The notes under the pieces are model-generated. The model saw only the letters and a list, made by a program, of their open reading frames with translations, searched no databases and was not told the origin of the DNA. 64,000 bases of DNA. Origin: Formosa sp. Hel1_33_131. Lineage in GTDB: Bacteria > Bacteroidota > Bacteroidia > Flavobacteriales > Flavobacteriaceae. Below are positions 1 to 9,119 of the stretch, in pieces; position 1 is the stretch's first letter, and the number at the start of each line of letters is the position of its first letter. The stretch covers positions 163,797 to 227,796 of the forward strand of contig CATEFX010000019.1 of the NCBI GenBank assembly GCA_949499105.1, read 5' to 3'. The position numbers and the translations under genes are program-made.

Positions 1-1908
1 AAACCGATTATCAGAAATTAAGTGCGCTATTAAATCGTTGGTTTGAGTATCAAAATAAGTCGTTCCATCGGTATGAAGAGCGAGTTGCTCAAGTTGCTCT
101 ACATTCGCATTTATAAATTGTTGCTCAATATTAAAGTTTAAAATTTCGAACGAACCAAAAGCGCGGTGACTTTTTTTATTTGCACTCACTTCAAAGTTGT
201 AGACACCTGGTTCTAAGGCGCTCAGATTGATCATATAAGTGTTTTGATTCGACACCATGGGGTACTCAATTTGACGCCCCGAGGTCGTTTCTTTAAGCCT
301 AATATTTAGCTGTGCATTGGGATCTGGTTCGTAATTTTTATTAAAAAATTGTGCCGATAATTCAAGAGATTGACTTCCATCATAAATGGATTCATAGTTT
401 AATATCAGTCGTTTGGTTTGATTTTGAATGTTTAAATATTGAATCATTTTAGCCATCAATGCATCAAAATTTTCAAAATTTTTGGTTTCTCGATACGAAT
501 GCATGCGCCATTTCCAGAGATTCTCGGCTAAAAGAACAGACGACCTTCTAGCATTGTTTTCGTAAGTAAACCACAAAGGCTCTTGAGTATCGATGCCATT
601 AATCGATTTAAACACGAATGTTTCATGCCGCACATTGATGTTGATACTTCCAAATTCTGTGCTTAAGGGCGGATAGGAATTAAAAGTGAAATCGGTCGTG
701 ATAAAATTAGCAAAACTTGAGTTAATCCGTCCTTGATAGCTTTCAGTTTGACCTGTAATTTCCTGCTTAAAGTCCGATTGGATAGAATTTAAAAACGACC
801 ACTGGGTTTGGTTCCCTCCTATTATAAATGTGTTTAATTTTCTTTTGTTAATAAAATCAAATGCCGCTTTGAAACTTGGATTCGGTTGATACAGAATCGC
901 AAGGTCATATTCGTCTTTTAAACGCAGAAAATCAGATGGCGAACAAATGGTTACAAGCCTTTGCTCGTTGGTTTCAATAGACGTTTTAAGAACTCCTAAA
1001 TCCGGATGCAATATGGATGAAATTAATGCGATTTTGGTACGTTCATCAATACTTTCAATGGCAATATATTTTTGATTATTAATCGTGTTTTTTTCGTTTT
1101 TAAGGGGCGATAAACCCACTTGATACCGCTGTACTCCTACTTTGGTGGCTGTAATTTTTGGCGTTACAATTTTGATGTTTTGATCTTGTGTAAACCGAAC
1201 CACTTCTTTGTGAATAATTCGTGAACCAGAACGAATCGTTAACACCGTCTGAATCGGCGAATTCCCAGAGTAGGACGCTATAATTTCAACGGGGAACTTA
1301 TTATTTAAATAGGTGTATTTATTGACGTTTATTTGTTGAATTTTCAGATCTGTATGAAACATACGATCTCCTAATATAAGCGGAAAAACAACTTGCTCAA
1401 ACGCTTTTGAAGCATACTGATAATCCGTACCAATGGTTTGATTTCCATCGGATATGAGCACAATTGGTGCCAATTGGGAATCATAAATAGCCTCAATACC
1501 CTGAAGGCTTTTAGTGATGTTGGTTTGATGGTCATCAAAAGTAAGTGTCGTATTTTGGTTGAGCTGCGCCCCAAAATTGTATAACTTGACCTCATATTTA
1601 GAGGCAATCTCTTTATTATTTACGATCGACTGCACAGCTTTTGAAGCAAGACTATCTTTACCTAAGTACTTTACAGATTGAGAGTTATCGACCGCTACCA
1701 CAAGTGTTGGTTTCACAATCGAACTTTCTGAATTCTCAAACTTCGGATTGATGATAAGAAGCAGTAATGAAAAAATTGAGATAAACCTCAAACACGCCAA
1801 CCCCCAATGCAACCGATGGCGTTTGGTTTTATATATATACTGAAAAAGCGCTACAAAGAGCGCTAAAATTCCAGATCCAATGATATATAAAATTGTTTGT
1901 GTAGGCAT
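1..1908 (-). CDS. VWA-domain membrane protein (3' end outside window)
   Basis: The frame is open for 636 codons from an ATG at 1908 to the window edge, so the C-terminus is missing. Two hydrophobic helices (about residues 5-25 and 36-53) are followed by a von Willebrand A-type segment with a DxSxS metal-site motif at residues 74-78 (DNSQS). The rest looks like a long extracytoplasmic region with beta-rich domains. Flavobacteria often carry a protein of this type next to fabG; it resembles BatA-like proteins, whose role is poorly defined. The call as a membrane-anchored VWA protein is firm, but its function is not known. Confidence 0.8.
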   Translation of the reverse strand, partial: MPTQTILYIIGSGILALFVALFQYIYKTKRHRLHWGLACLRFISIFSLLLLIINPKFENSESSIVKPTLVVAVDNSQSVKYLGKDSLASKAVQSIVNNKEIASKYEVKLYNFGAQLNQNTTLTFDDHQTNITKSLQGIEAIYDSQLAPIVLISDGNQTIGTDYQYASKAFEQVVFPLILGDRMFHTDLKIQQINVNKYTYLNNKFPVEIIASYSGNSPIQTVLTIRSGSRIIHKEVVRFTQDQNIKIVTPKITATKVGVQRYQVGLSPLKNEKNTINNQKYIAIESIDERTKIALISSILHPDLGVLKTSIETNEQRLVTICSPSDFLRLKDEYDLAILYQPNPSFKAAFDFINKRKLNTFIIGGNQTQWSFLNSIQSDFKQEITGQTESYQGRINSSFANFITTDFTFNSYPPLSTEFGSININVRHETFVFKSINGIDTQEPLWFTYENNARRSSVLLAENLWKWRMHSYRETKNFENFDALMAKMIQYLNIQNQTKRLILNYESIYDGSQSLELSAQFFNKNYEPDPNAQLNIRLKETTSGRQIEYPMVSNQNTYMINLSALEPGVYNFEVSANKKSHRAFGSFEILNFNIEQQFINANVEQLEQLALHTDGTTYFDTQTNDLIAHLISDNRF

Positions 1909-1945
1909 ATTAAGATCGGTTGAGAACAACCGTTGTTAGAATGGT

Positions 1946-2692
1946 TTAAGTGAGCATCCCACCATCAACATTAATGGTTTGTCCAGTGATGTACGCCGAT
2001 AAATCGCTCGCCAAAAACACACAGGCATTGGCAATATCTTCAGGAGTACCACCTCGTTTTAGTGGAATTCCTGCACGCCATCCTGCAACGGTTGCTTCAT
2101 CTAATTTAGCCGTCATTTCTGTTTCAATAAATCCTGGAGCAATCACATTACTTCGGATGTTTCTAGAACCAAGCTCTAGAGCCACAGACTTTGAAAATCC
2201 AATAATCCCCGCTTTAGAAGCCGCATAGTTGGTTTGACCGGCATTTCCTTTCACACCGACCACCGAACTCATATTGATAATAGACCCTTTTCGTTGCTTT
2301 AACATGGTGCGTTGCACGGCTTTAGTCATATTAAATACAGACTTAAGATTGACTTCAATAACTTTATCAAAATCAGCTTCGCCCATCCGCATTAGTAAAT
2401 TGTCTTTGGTGATTCCAGCATTATTTATCAGAATATCAATGGTTCCGAAATCGGCTAACACATCTACTGCAAGTTGTTGTGCTTCGTCAAAATTAGCAGC
2501 ATTACTTTGATACCCTTTCACCGTTGTTCCATATGCTTGAAGTTCGGTTTCTAAGAGGTTGGCAGCTTCTACAGATGCACTGTACGTAAACGCTACATTG
2601 GCGCCATGCTGTGCAAAAACCGTTGCGATTCCTTTTCCAATCCCACGACTCGCGCCTGTAATAATGGCTGTTTTTCCTTCTAATAGTTTCAT
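1946..2692 (-). CDS. fabG: 3-oxoacyl-[acyl-carrier-protein] reductase
   Basis: This short-chain dehydrogenase (248 aa) performs the NADPH-dependent reduction of 3-oxoacyl-ACP in fatty acid elongation. The Rossmann motif TGASRGIG lies at residues 12-19, an NAG motif at 91-93, and the catalytic Ser143, Tyr156 and Lys160 sit in MSSVVG and YAASK. The C-terminus ends in the expected TGQTINVDGG region. A TTG two codons upstream extends the frame, but the ATG at 2692 gives the normal MKLLEGK start. It is transcribed towards the VWA gene, 37 bp away, probably in one unit. Other SDR substrates are possible, but the sequence is typical FabG. Confidence 0.93.
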   Translation of the reverse strand: MKLLEGKTAIITGASRGIGKGIATVFAQHGANVAFTYSASVEAANLLETELQAYGTTVKGYQSNAANFDEAQQLAVDVLADFGTIDILINNAGITKDNLLMRMGEADFDKVIEVNLKSVFNMTKAVQRTMLKQRKGSIINMSSVVGVKGNAGQTNYAASKAGIIGFSKSVALELGSRNIRSNVIAPGFIETEMTAKLDEATVAGWRAGIPLKRGGTPEDIANACVFLASDLSAYITGQTINVDGGMLT

Positions 2693-2774
2693 ATACAATA
2701 GCTGTAAAAATTATTAATTTCAAATATAGTAAAATGGTTTCAAATAAAATTCCTTAAAATCTGATTTGTGAAGG

Positions 2775-2950
2775 TGGGGATCAGTAATTATAAAATTGAA
2801 TAAAACACTTCTTACCCTATCGCTTGCGCAAGTGCCTCGCTTGTGTCTTTAATCACAATCAAAGAATTTATGGTCTTATTACATTTATTACTCAATAACT
2901 TGTAAGCTTACTTATCGTAATGGGCACGAGCAAAAGATGCTCGCGCTAGC
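2775..2950. repeat. tandem repeat copy 1 (176 bp) carrying two opposed hairpin elements
   Basis: First of two adjacent, near-identical units. It contains an imperfect hairpin in reverse orientation (about 2816-2845) and a forward hairpin CGAGCA-AAAGA-TGCTCG at 2927-2943 followed by CGCTAGCTGGG. Opposed hairpins joined by a constant spacer resemble a BIME, a mosaic of REP elements. No coding frame is apparent. Confidence 0.85.
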
Positions 2951-3122
2951 TGGGATCAGTAATCATAAAATTGAATAAAACACTTTCCCTATCGCTGGCG
3001 CAAGCGTCACGCTTGTGTCTTTAATCATAATCAAAGAATTTAAGGTCTTATTACATTTATTACTCAATAACTTGTAAGCTTACTTATCGTAATGGGCACG
3101 AGCAAAAGATGCTCGCGCTAGC
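2951..3122. repeat. tandem repeat copy 2 (172 bp)
   Basis: Second unit, directly following the first and differing by a few substitutions and small indels. The reverse hairpin is better preserved here (CAAGCGT-C-ACGCTTG, 3001-3015), with its tail CGCCAGCGATAGGG read on the minus strand. The forward hairpin is at 3099-3115, with the tail CGCTAGCTGGGG. Confidence 0.85.
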
Positions 3123-3170
3123 TGGGGAAACAAATTAATCGCAAGAGTGTTTGCTGTTGTAAAACGACAA

Positions 3171-3250
3171 ACACCTTATGTAGATATTTTAAAGTACGTA
3201 GCTTAAAATTTTAACAATTTTTACTTGTTTTGATCATAGAATACTGGGGA
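3171..3250. repeat. dispersed 80-bp module shared with 56857-56936
   Basis: This AT-rich stretch, running from ACCTTATGTAGATATTTTAA to CATAGAATACTGGGG, closely matches a stretch beside the RAYT gene about 54 kb away. It has no obvious hairpin or coding frame and ends in a GGGG tail like the hairpin elements, so it is probably part of the same repeat family. Confidence 0.7.
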
Positions 3251-3323
3251 ATATAACACCCCTACTATTTCGAGTAACATCAAAATCATTTTATAAAATT
3301 TTACCAACCCAAATATATAAAAG

Positions 3324-3358
3324 CAAAAAAAACCTCCTAATACTAAAATTAGGAGGTT
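3324..3358 (-). terminator. rho-independent terminator of sucD
   Basis: Read on the minus strand, AACCTCCTAAT pairs with ATTAGGAGGTT (11-bp stem, 6-nt loop) and is followed by a run of eight or more T. It lies just past the sucD stop codon. Confidence 0.88.
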
Positions 3359-3380
3359 GATATGAATATGGAAAAATATG

Positions 3381-4253
3381 TTACGCGAGTACTTCGGCCA
3401 CTTTTTTTCCTATTTCAGCAGGAGATTCCACAACGTGAATGCCACATTCTCTCATGATTTGTTTTTTAGCTTGTGCAGTATCTTCACTACCGCCTACAAT
3501 AGCACCAGCATGGCCCATCGTACGTCCGGCAGGCGCGGTTTCACCCGCAATAAATCCAACCACTGGTTTTTTGCTGCCACTCTCTTTATACCATTTTGCG
3601 GCATCCCCTTCCAGTTGACCTCCTATTTCACCAATGACCACTACACATTCTGTTTCTGGGTCGTTGATCAACATTTCGAGGGCTTCTTTAGTGGTGGTTC
3701 CAATAATAGGATCGCCACCAATACCAATGGCTGTCGTAATTCCTAACCCTTGTTTCACCACTTGATCCGCGGCTTCATAGGTTAAAGTTCCTGATTTGGA
3801 CACCACGCCTACGGTTCCTTTTTTGAATACAAAGCCTGGCATGATGCCTACTTTGGCTTCTCCGGGTGTAATGACTCCGGGACAGTTAGGTCCTACCAAA
3901 CGACAGTCTTTTGTACGGATGTAATTCGCCGCTTTAATCATATCGGCAACAGGAATCCCTTCTGTAATGGTAATGATTACTTTTATTCCAGCATCAGCTG
4001 CTTCCATAATGGCATCTGCAGCAAATGCAGGCGGTACAAAAATAATGGTTGTATTCGCACCAACTTGATCAACCGCTTCCTTAACCGTGTTAAATACCGG
4101 TTTCTCTAAATGCGTTTGCCCCCCTTTTCCAGGCGTCACACCCCCAACAACATTGGTTCCATAATCAATCATTTGAGAGGCATGAAACGTTCCTTCACTT
4201 CCAGTGAATCCTTGAACAATTATTTTTGAATCTTTATTTACTAAAACACTCAT
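3381..4253 (-). CDS. sucD: succinyl-CoA synthetase (ADP-forming) alpha subunit
   Basis: The alpha subunit (290 aa) of the TCA-cycle enzyme that interconverts succinyl-CoA and succinate with ATP or GTP formation. The N-terminal CoA-binding domain begins with IIVQGFTGSEGTFH. GPNCPGVI lies at about 121-128, and the phosphorylated histidine is His248 in the GHAGAIVGG loop. Length matches the family. The beta subunit gene sucC is not adjacent, which is common in Flavobacteria. A strong terminator follows the gene and the upstream gap is 88 bp, so it is probably its own transcription unit. Confidence 0.96.
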   Translation of the reverse strand: MSVLVNKDSKIIVQGFTGSEGTFHASQMIDYGTNVVGGVTPGKGGQTHLEKPVFNTVKEAVDQVGANTTIIFVPPAFAADAIMEAADAGIKVIITITEGIPVADMIKAANYIRTKDCRLVGPNCPGVITPGEAKVGIMPGFVFKKGTVGVVSKSGTLTYEAADQVVKQGLGITTAIGIGGDPIIGTTTKEALEMLINDPETECVVVIGEIGGQLEGDAAKWYKESGSKKPVVGFIAGETAPAGRTMGHAGAIVGGSEDTAQAKKQIMRECGIHVVESPAEIGKKVAEVLA

Positions 4254-4341
4254 TTGGTTTTTATTTTATTGTTTAATTTTTACTGCTGCAAATGTAATTT
4301 TTTGAATGGGAATCTTAACAGTTTTAAAGGTAAAATTTAAA

Positions 4342-5283
4342 TCAAGATTCGTTTTCTTTTAAATCCTTAATAATCGCTGGTAATTTACGAAGCAACGCTA
4401 ATTCTTTGAGTTTTGCGCGGGACTCTTCTACAGGCGTTCCAAAATAAGTTTTTCCACCTTCTACAGATTTGGTGACTCCGGTTTGTCCCAAAATAACTGC
4501 TTTGGTTCCAATGGTAATTCCACTATTGGTTCCGACTTGTCCCCAAATCGTCACCTCATCTTCTAGGATACAACACCCCGCAATTCCTGACTGGGACGCA
4601 ATAAGACATTTTTTTCCTATGATGGTGTCATGCCCCACTTGAATCAGGTTATCCAATTTAGAACCTGCACCAATGGTTGTATCGCCAGTAACCCCGCGGT
4701 CAATAGTACATGAAGCCCCAATATGAACGTCATTTTTAATCACTACACGCCCACTGGAAAGTAACTGATCATAGCCTTCAGGGCGTTTTTTATAATAAAA
4801 GGCGTTTCCACCCAACACAGTCCCCGATTGAATGACCACATTATCACCAATAATCGTATCGTCAAAAATACTCACATTGGCATGGATCAGCGTGTTTTGA
4901 CCGATTTCTACATTGTTTCCAATAAAACAGTTGGGTTGAATGATCGTCCCCTCACCAATCTTAGCAGACTCTGAAATTACTTTTGAAGATGCTTGAAACG
5001 GTTTGAAATGCGTGGTCAGTTTATTAAAATCTCTAAAAGGATCGTCAGAAATTAATAAGGCTTTCCCCTCTGGACAATCCACATTTTTATTAATAAGTAC
5101 CACAGTTGCCTTCGAAGAAAGTGCTTTGTCATAATATTTTGGATGGTCTACAAAAACAATATCTCCGGCGGTTACCACATGAATTTCATTCATACCAAGC
5201 ACTTCAAATGAAGAATCACCAACATACTCGCAATCAATCAGCGATGCAATCTCTTTAAGGGTGTGCGGCTGAATAAATTTCAT
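4342..5283 (-). CDS. LpxD-like hexapeptide acyltransferase (second paralogue)
   Basis: This protein (313 aa) has an N-terminal LpxD-type uridine-binding-like domain (about 1-100) and a left-handed beta-helix built of hexapeptide repeats (about 105-265). The LpxD catalytic histidine is conserved as His218 in QVGHDTIIG. Family enzymes transfer a 3-hydroxyacyl chain to UDP-glucosamine in lipid A synthesis. The true LpxD of the cluster is at 8073-9095, and this copy is clearly divergent from it. It may use another amino-sugar substrate or acyl chain. It starts 1 bp past the efp stop codon, so the two are co-transcribed and probably translationally coupled. Confidence 0.85.
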   Translation of the reverse strand: MKFIQPHTLKEIASLIDCEYVGDSSFEVLGMNEIHVVTAGDIVFVDHPKYYDKALSSKATVVLINKNVDCPEGKALLISDDPFRDFNKLTTHFKPFQASSKVISESAKIGEGTIIQPNCFIGNNVEIGQNTLIHANVSIFDDTIIGDNVVIQSGTVLGGNAFYYKKRPEGYDQLLSSGRVVIKNDVHIGASCTIDRGVTGDTTIGAGSKLDNLIQVGHDTIIGKKCLIASQSGIAGCCILEDEVTIWGQVGTNSGITIGTKAVILGQTGVTKSVEGGKTYFGTPVEESRAKLKELALLRKLPAIIKDLKENES

Positions 5284-5284
5284 G

Positions 5285-5851
5285 TTATTCTTTAACTCTT
5301 TCTTTGTACGATCCTTTTGCGGTCTCTATTTTAATCTTATCCCCTTCATTGATAAACAAAGGCACCATCACGGTTGCACCTGTTTCAACAGTTGCTGGTT
5401 TGGTGGCATTGGTCGCTGTATTGCCTTTAATCCCTGGTTCGGTCGCTGTCACTTCCAAAACCACACTAGCTGGTAAATCGACTGAAAGCGGTGCGTTATC
5501 TTCTGTATTAATTAAAACAGTCACCACTTCACCTTCTTTCATTAAATCGGGACTGTCTAAAACGGCTTTTTGTAATTCAATTTGAGAATAATCGGCCGTA
5601 TTCATAAAATGAAAAGTTTCGCCATCGTTGTATAAAAATTGAAACTTGTGCGTCTCCACACGAACTTCTTCAATTTTATGTCCCGCAGAAAAGGTGTTAT
5701 CAATGACTTTTCCATTGGTCACACTTTTCATTTTGGTTCTAACAAACGCTGGACCTTTTCCAGGTTTTACGTGTAAAAACTCAATCACTTTAAAAATATC
5801 GTGGTTGTAATTAATACATAATCCATTTCTAATATCTGATGTACTTGCCAT
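5285..5851 (-). CDS. efp: translation elongation factor P
   Basis: EF-P (188 aa) rescues ribosomes stalled at polyproline stretches. It has the usual three beta-barrel domains. The loop PGKGPAF (residues 30-36) carries the tip lysine Lys32, at the position modified in many bacteria. The protein ends with the conserved GDKIKIETAKGSYKERV region. No modifying enzyme lies nearby. The gene is embedded between lpxA (8 bp upstream) and the LpxD-like gene, an arrangement common in Bacteroidota. Confidence 0.96.
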   Translation of the reverse strand: MASTSDIRNGLCINYNHDIFKVIEFLHVKPGKGPAFVRTKMKSVTNGKVIDNTFSAGHKIEEVRVETHKFQFLYNDGETFHFMNTADYSQIELQKAVLDSPDLMKEGEVVTVLINTEDNAPLSVDLPASVVLEVTATEPGIKGNTATNATKPATVETGATVMVPLFINEGDKIKIETAKGSYKERVKE

Positions 5852-5858
5852 AGTTTAT

Positions 5859-6644
5859 TTAGTTTGATTTAAAATATCCTTTCATAATTCCACGATGTGA
5901 ATTCTTGATGAATTGTAAAATCTCATCACGTTCTGGCGTGGCTTCCATCTCAGCTTCAATAATTTCTGCAGCTTGTGAGTTGTTATAATTTTTTTGGTAG
6001 AGTAATCTATAAATGTTTTGAATTTCTCTAATTTTATCGGATGCAAATCCGCGACGTCTCAGACCAACTGAGTTTATTCCTACATAAGACAAAGGCTCAC
6101 GGGCTGCTTTTACAAAAGGGGGAACATCTTTTCGAACTAAAGATCCACCAGTCACAAAGGCATGGTTTCCGATAGAACAAAATTGATGCACGGCAGTCAT
6201 TCCTGCCAACACAACATGGTCGCCTACTGTGGTATGCCCTGCTAAGGTGCTATTGTTTGAAAAAATACAGTTATTTCCAACGGTACAATCATGAGCAATA
6301 TGGCAATACGCCATAATCAAACAGTTATCGCCGATAACTGTTTTCATTTTATCGGTAGTCCCACGGTTAATGGTGACACATTCTCTGATTGTAACGTTAT
6401 TTCCAATGACGACTGTGGTGTCTTCATCGTCATATTTAAGATCTTGCGGCATGGCTGAAATAACAGAGCCAGGAAAAATACTACAATTTTTACCAATACG
6501 CGCCCCTTCCATAATGGTCACATTAGATCCAATCCAAGTCCCTTCACCAATAACGACATTATTATTAATCGTCGTAAACGGCTCGATGACCACATTTTTG
6601 GCGATTTTTGCACCAGGATGTACATATGCTAACGGTTGATTCAT
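5859..6644 (-). CDS. lpxA: acyl-ACP:UDP-N-acetylglucosamine O-acyltransferase
   Basis: This enzyme (261 aa) performs the first committed step of lipid A synthesis, adding a 3-hydroxyacyl chain to UDP-GlcNAc in the cytoplasm. Hexapeptide repeats run from about residue 8 to 185, with a helical C-terminal domain after them. His118 in HIAHDCTVG aligns with the catalytic His125 of E. coli LpxA, and LAGH (134-137) is also present. It follows lpxC-fabZ by 28 bp and precedes efp by 7 bp, so it is part of the lipid A operon. Confidence 0.96.
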   Translation of the reverse strand: MNQPLAYVHPGAKIAKNVVIEPFTTINNNVVIGEGTWIGSNVTIMEGARIGKNCSIFPGSVISAMPQDLKYDDEDTTVVIGNNVTIRECVTINRGTTDKMKTVIGDNCLIMAYCHIAHDCTVGNNCIFSNNSTLAGHTTVGDHVVLAGMTAVHQFCSIGNHAFVTGGSLVRKDVPPFVKAAREPLSYVGINSVGLRRRGFASDKIREIQNIYRLLYQKNYNNSQAAEIIEAEMEATPERDEILQFIKNSHRGIMKGYFKSN

Positions 6645-6672
6645 TTTGTATTTTTTTTAATGTAAACTCGTG

Positions 6673-8076
6673 TTATTTAACTTTAGATATTTGCGCCATT
6701 AATTCGGCTTCTGCACATAATTTCCCATTGGCATAGGCATAGCCTTGCATGTGACATATCCCTCTTCTTATTGGGGATATTAAGGAACAACTAAATATTA
6801 AGGTATCGCCAGGGACGACTTTTTGTTTAAACTTCACATTATCCATTTTCATGAAAAACGTTAAATAGTTTTCTGGATCTGGTACGGTATTTAAAACCAG
6901 GATCCCACCTGTTTGGGCCATTGCTTCTACAATTAAAACACCAGGCATGACGGGAGCCCCCGGAAAATGTCCGACAAAAAAGGACTCATTCATTGTGACA
7001 TTCTTTGAACCGATGACATGATTTGGCGATAACTCATAGACCTTATCTAGGAATAAAAATGGAGGTCGGTGCGGAAGCATGTCCATAATAGCATTGACAT
7101 CCATTAAAGGCGCTTGATTCAAATCTATATTTGGAACGTTATTACGACGTTCCAATTTAATTATTTTAGATATTTTTTTTGCGAATTGGGTGTTTACAAA
7201 ATGACCGGGTTTATTCGCAATAACTTTGCCTTGAATTCGAGTTCCAATCAGTGCCAAATCGCCAATCACATCCAATAATTTGTGACGGGCCGCTTCGTTC
7301 GGATAATGTAATGTAAGGTTGTCTAAAATTCCATTTGATTTCACTTTAATAGAATCTTTATTAAACGCTACTTTTAAACGTTGCATGGTTTCTTCAGACA
7401 AGGGCTTGTCAACATACACAATCGCATTATTTAAATCCCCTCCTTTTATCAATCCATTTTCTAGCAACATTTCAAGTTCGTGTAAAAAACTAAATGTTCG
7501 AGAATCTGAAATATCTTTTTTAAAGTTTGAAAGATGTTGTAAGGTCGCATTCTGAGTCCCAAGCACTTTGGTGCCAAAATCGACCATTGTGGTAACCTGA
7601 TATTCATCGGAAGGAATGATGGTGATCTCACTACCCGACTCTTCATCGATATAAGAAATAACGTCTTTAACAACAAAGACTTCTCTAAAAGCATCGAGTT
7701 CCTGAATTCCTGCAGTTTCTAAGGCTTCTATGAAATACTTCGAAGACCCATCCATAATTGGAGGTTCAGAAGTACTTAATTCAATAATGACATTATCAAT
7801 TTCTAAACCGACAAGGGCTGCTAACACATGTTCACATGTTTGGATCGTGACTCCATTTTTTTCTAAACAGGTACCTCGTTGAGTATTCGTTACAAGATTG
7901 GCATCGGCTTTTATAATAGGAGCGCCTTCTAAGTCTATTCGTCTAAAAGAATAGCCACTATTAATTTCAGCGGGTAGAAAATTTAGCTCTACCTCTAAAC
8001 CTGTATGAAGACCGACTCCTGTTAAAGATACTTTTTTAGAAATGGTGGTTTGTTTGGATTCGGTTTTAAAGATCAT
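6673..8076 (-). CDS. lpxC-fabZ: bifunctional UDP-3-O-acyl-N-acetylglucosamine deacetylase / 3-hydroxyacyl-ACP dehydratase
   Basis: A fusion of two enzymes (467 aa), as usual in Bacteroidota. Residues 1-310 are LpxC, the zinc deacetylase of lipid A synthesis, with the metal-site motif TCEHVLAAL and the later [14 protein letters not shown] block. Residues 325-467 are FabZ, with [11 protein letters not shown] and the catalytic segment [11 protein letters not shown]...EAMAQ. Both halves keep their active-site residues, so both should work. Its ATG overlaps the lpxD stop (ATGA), which implies translational coupling. Confidence 0.97.
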   Translation of the reverse strand: MIFKTESKQTTISKKVSLTGVGLHTGLEVELNFLPAEINSGYSFRRIDLEGAPIIKADANLVTNTQRGTCLEKNGVTIQTCEHVLAALVGLEIDNVIIELSTSEPPIMDGSSKYFIEALETAGIQELDAFREVFVVKDVISYIDEESGSEITIIPSDEYQVTTMVDFGTKVLGTQNATLQHLSNFKKDISDSRTFSFLHELEMLLENGLIKGGDLNNAIVYVDKPLSEETMQRLKVAFNKDSIKVKSNGILDNLTLHYPNEAARHKLLDVIGDLALIGTRIQGKVIANKPGHFVNTQFAKKISKIIKLERRNNVPNIDLNQAPLMDVNAIMDMLPHRPPFLFLDKVYELSPNHVIGSKNVTMNESFFVGHFPGAPVMPGVLIVEAMAQTGGILVLNTVPDPENYLTFFMKMDNVKFKQKVVPGDTLIFSCSLISPIRRGICHMQGYAYANGKLCAEAELMAQISKVK

Positions 8077-9095
8077 TTTTTAAGGTTTTTTTGTAGGGAT
8101 TGTATATCGTTTACTAACTTAGGGAAATTTTTGAAATGAACATACGACTTATTATAGTCTAAATTACTAAATGCAGGGGTTCCGTTAATGATTTCATTAG
8201 ATTTCACACTTTTTGTAACTCCGGACTGCCCAACTATTTTAACATTATCTCCGATAGTGATATGCCCAGCAATTCCGACTTGACCGCCAATTTGGCAATT
8301 TGCGCCAATTTTTGTCGATCCCGCAATGCCTGTTTGGGCGGCAATAACAGTGTTTTCTCCAATGACTACATTATGGGCAACCTGAATTTGATTATCGAGC
8401 TTCACGCCTTTTCTAATAATAGTAGAACCTAAGGTTGCACGATCAATGGTCGTCGCCGCACCGATATCAACACCATCTTCTAAAATGACATTTCCAATTT
8501 GAGGTATTTTTTTATATTCACCATTTTCATCCGATGAAAACCCAAATCCATCCGCACCAATAATGGCACCCGAATTTATATAACAGTGTGATCCAATCTC
8601 ACAATCAGAATAGACTTTAACGCCCGCAAACAAGGTCGTATTGGACTTTATTTTGACATTATCTCCAATAAACGTATTGGGATGAATTTTTACATGATCG
8701 CCAATCACCACATTTTCTCCTATATGAGAAAACGCACCAATATAGACTTCTTTACCATAAGACGCCGTTTGTGAAATATAGACAGGCGATTCAATACCTA
8801 CTTTGTTATTTTTAGCAAAATTATAATACTCTAGGAGTTTTGTAAATGCATTGTAAGCATTTTCAACCTTAATTAATGTTGGATTGATCTCATTTTCAGA
8901 CACAAAATCATGATTAACAATCGCAATAGAAGCTTCGGTTGTATATATGAATGAGGTGTATTTTGGATTTGATAAAAAGGTAAGTGACCCTGGAATACCT
9001 TCTTCAATTTTAGAAAGCGTGTGGACTTCAACATCCGGATTCCCTACAATTTCTCCATTTAATATCTCTGCTATTTGAGTGGCTGTGAATTTCAT
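8073..9095 (-). CDS. lpxD: UDP-3-O-(3-hydroxyacyl)glucosamine N-acyltransferase
   Basis: This enzyme (340 aa) adds the second hydroxyacyl chain in lipid A synthesis. It has an N-terminal uridine-binding domain, a long hexapeptide-repeat helix (about 105-300) and a C-terminal helix. The catalytic histidine is in [12 protein letters not shown] and the pattern continues with [13 protein letters not shown] three codons upstream extends the frame, but the ATG at 9095 ([12 protein letters not shown]) fits the family start. First gene of the lipid A operon; it overlaps lpxC-fabZ by 4 bp. Confidence 0.95.
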   Translation of the reverse strand: MKFTATQIAEILNGEIVGNPDVEVHTLSKIEEGIPGSLTFLSNPKYTSFIYTTEASIAIVNHDFVSENEINPTLIKVENAYNAFTKLLEYYNFAKNNKVGIESPVYISQTASYGKEVYIGAFSHIGENVVIGDHVKIHPNTFIGDNVKIKSNTTLFAGVKVYSDCEIGSHCYINSGAIIGADGFGFSSDENGEYKKIPQIGNVILEDGVDIGAATTIDRATLGSTIIRKGVKLDNQIQVAHNVVIGENTVIAAQTGIAGSTKIGANCQIGGQVGIAGHITIGDNVKIVGQSGVTKSVKSNEIINGTPAFSNLDYNKSYVHFKNFPKLVNDIQSLQKNLKK

Positions 9096-9119
9096 TATTT
9101 GCAAAAGTAAAAAAAATTA

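Noticed and set aside
2775..3122. Possible CRISPR-like array
   Set aside because: Only two long near-identical units with no unique spacers and no cas genes; the hairpin content fits REP/BIME repeats.
3378..3746. Open frame antisense to sucD
   Set aside because: It lies opposite a strongly conserved gene and its product has no recognisable features; a mirror effect of codon use.
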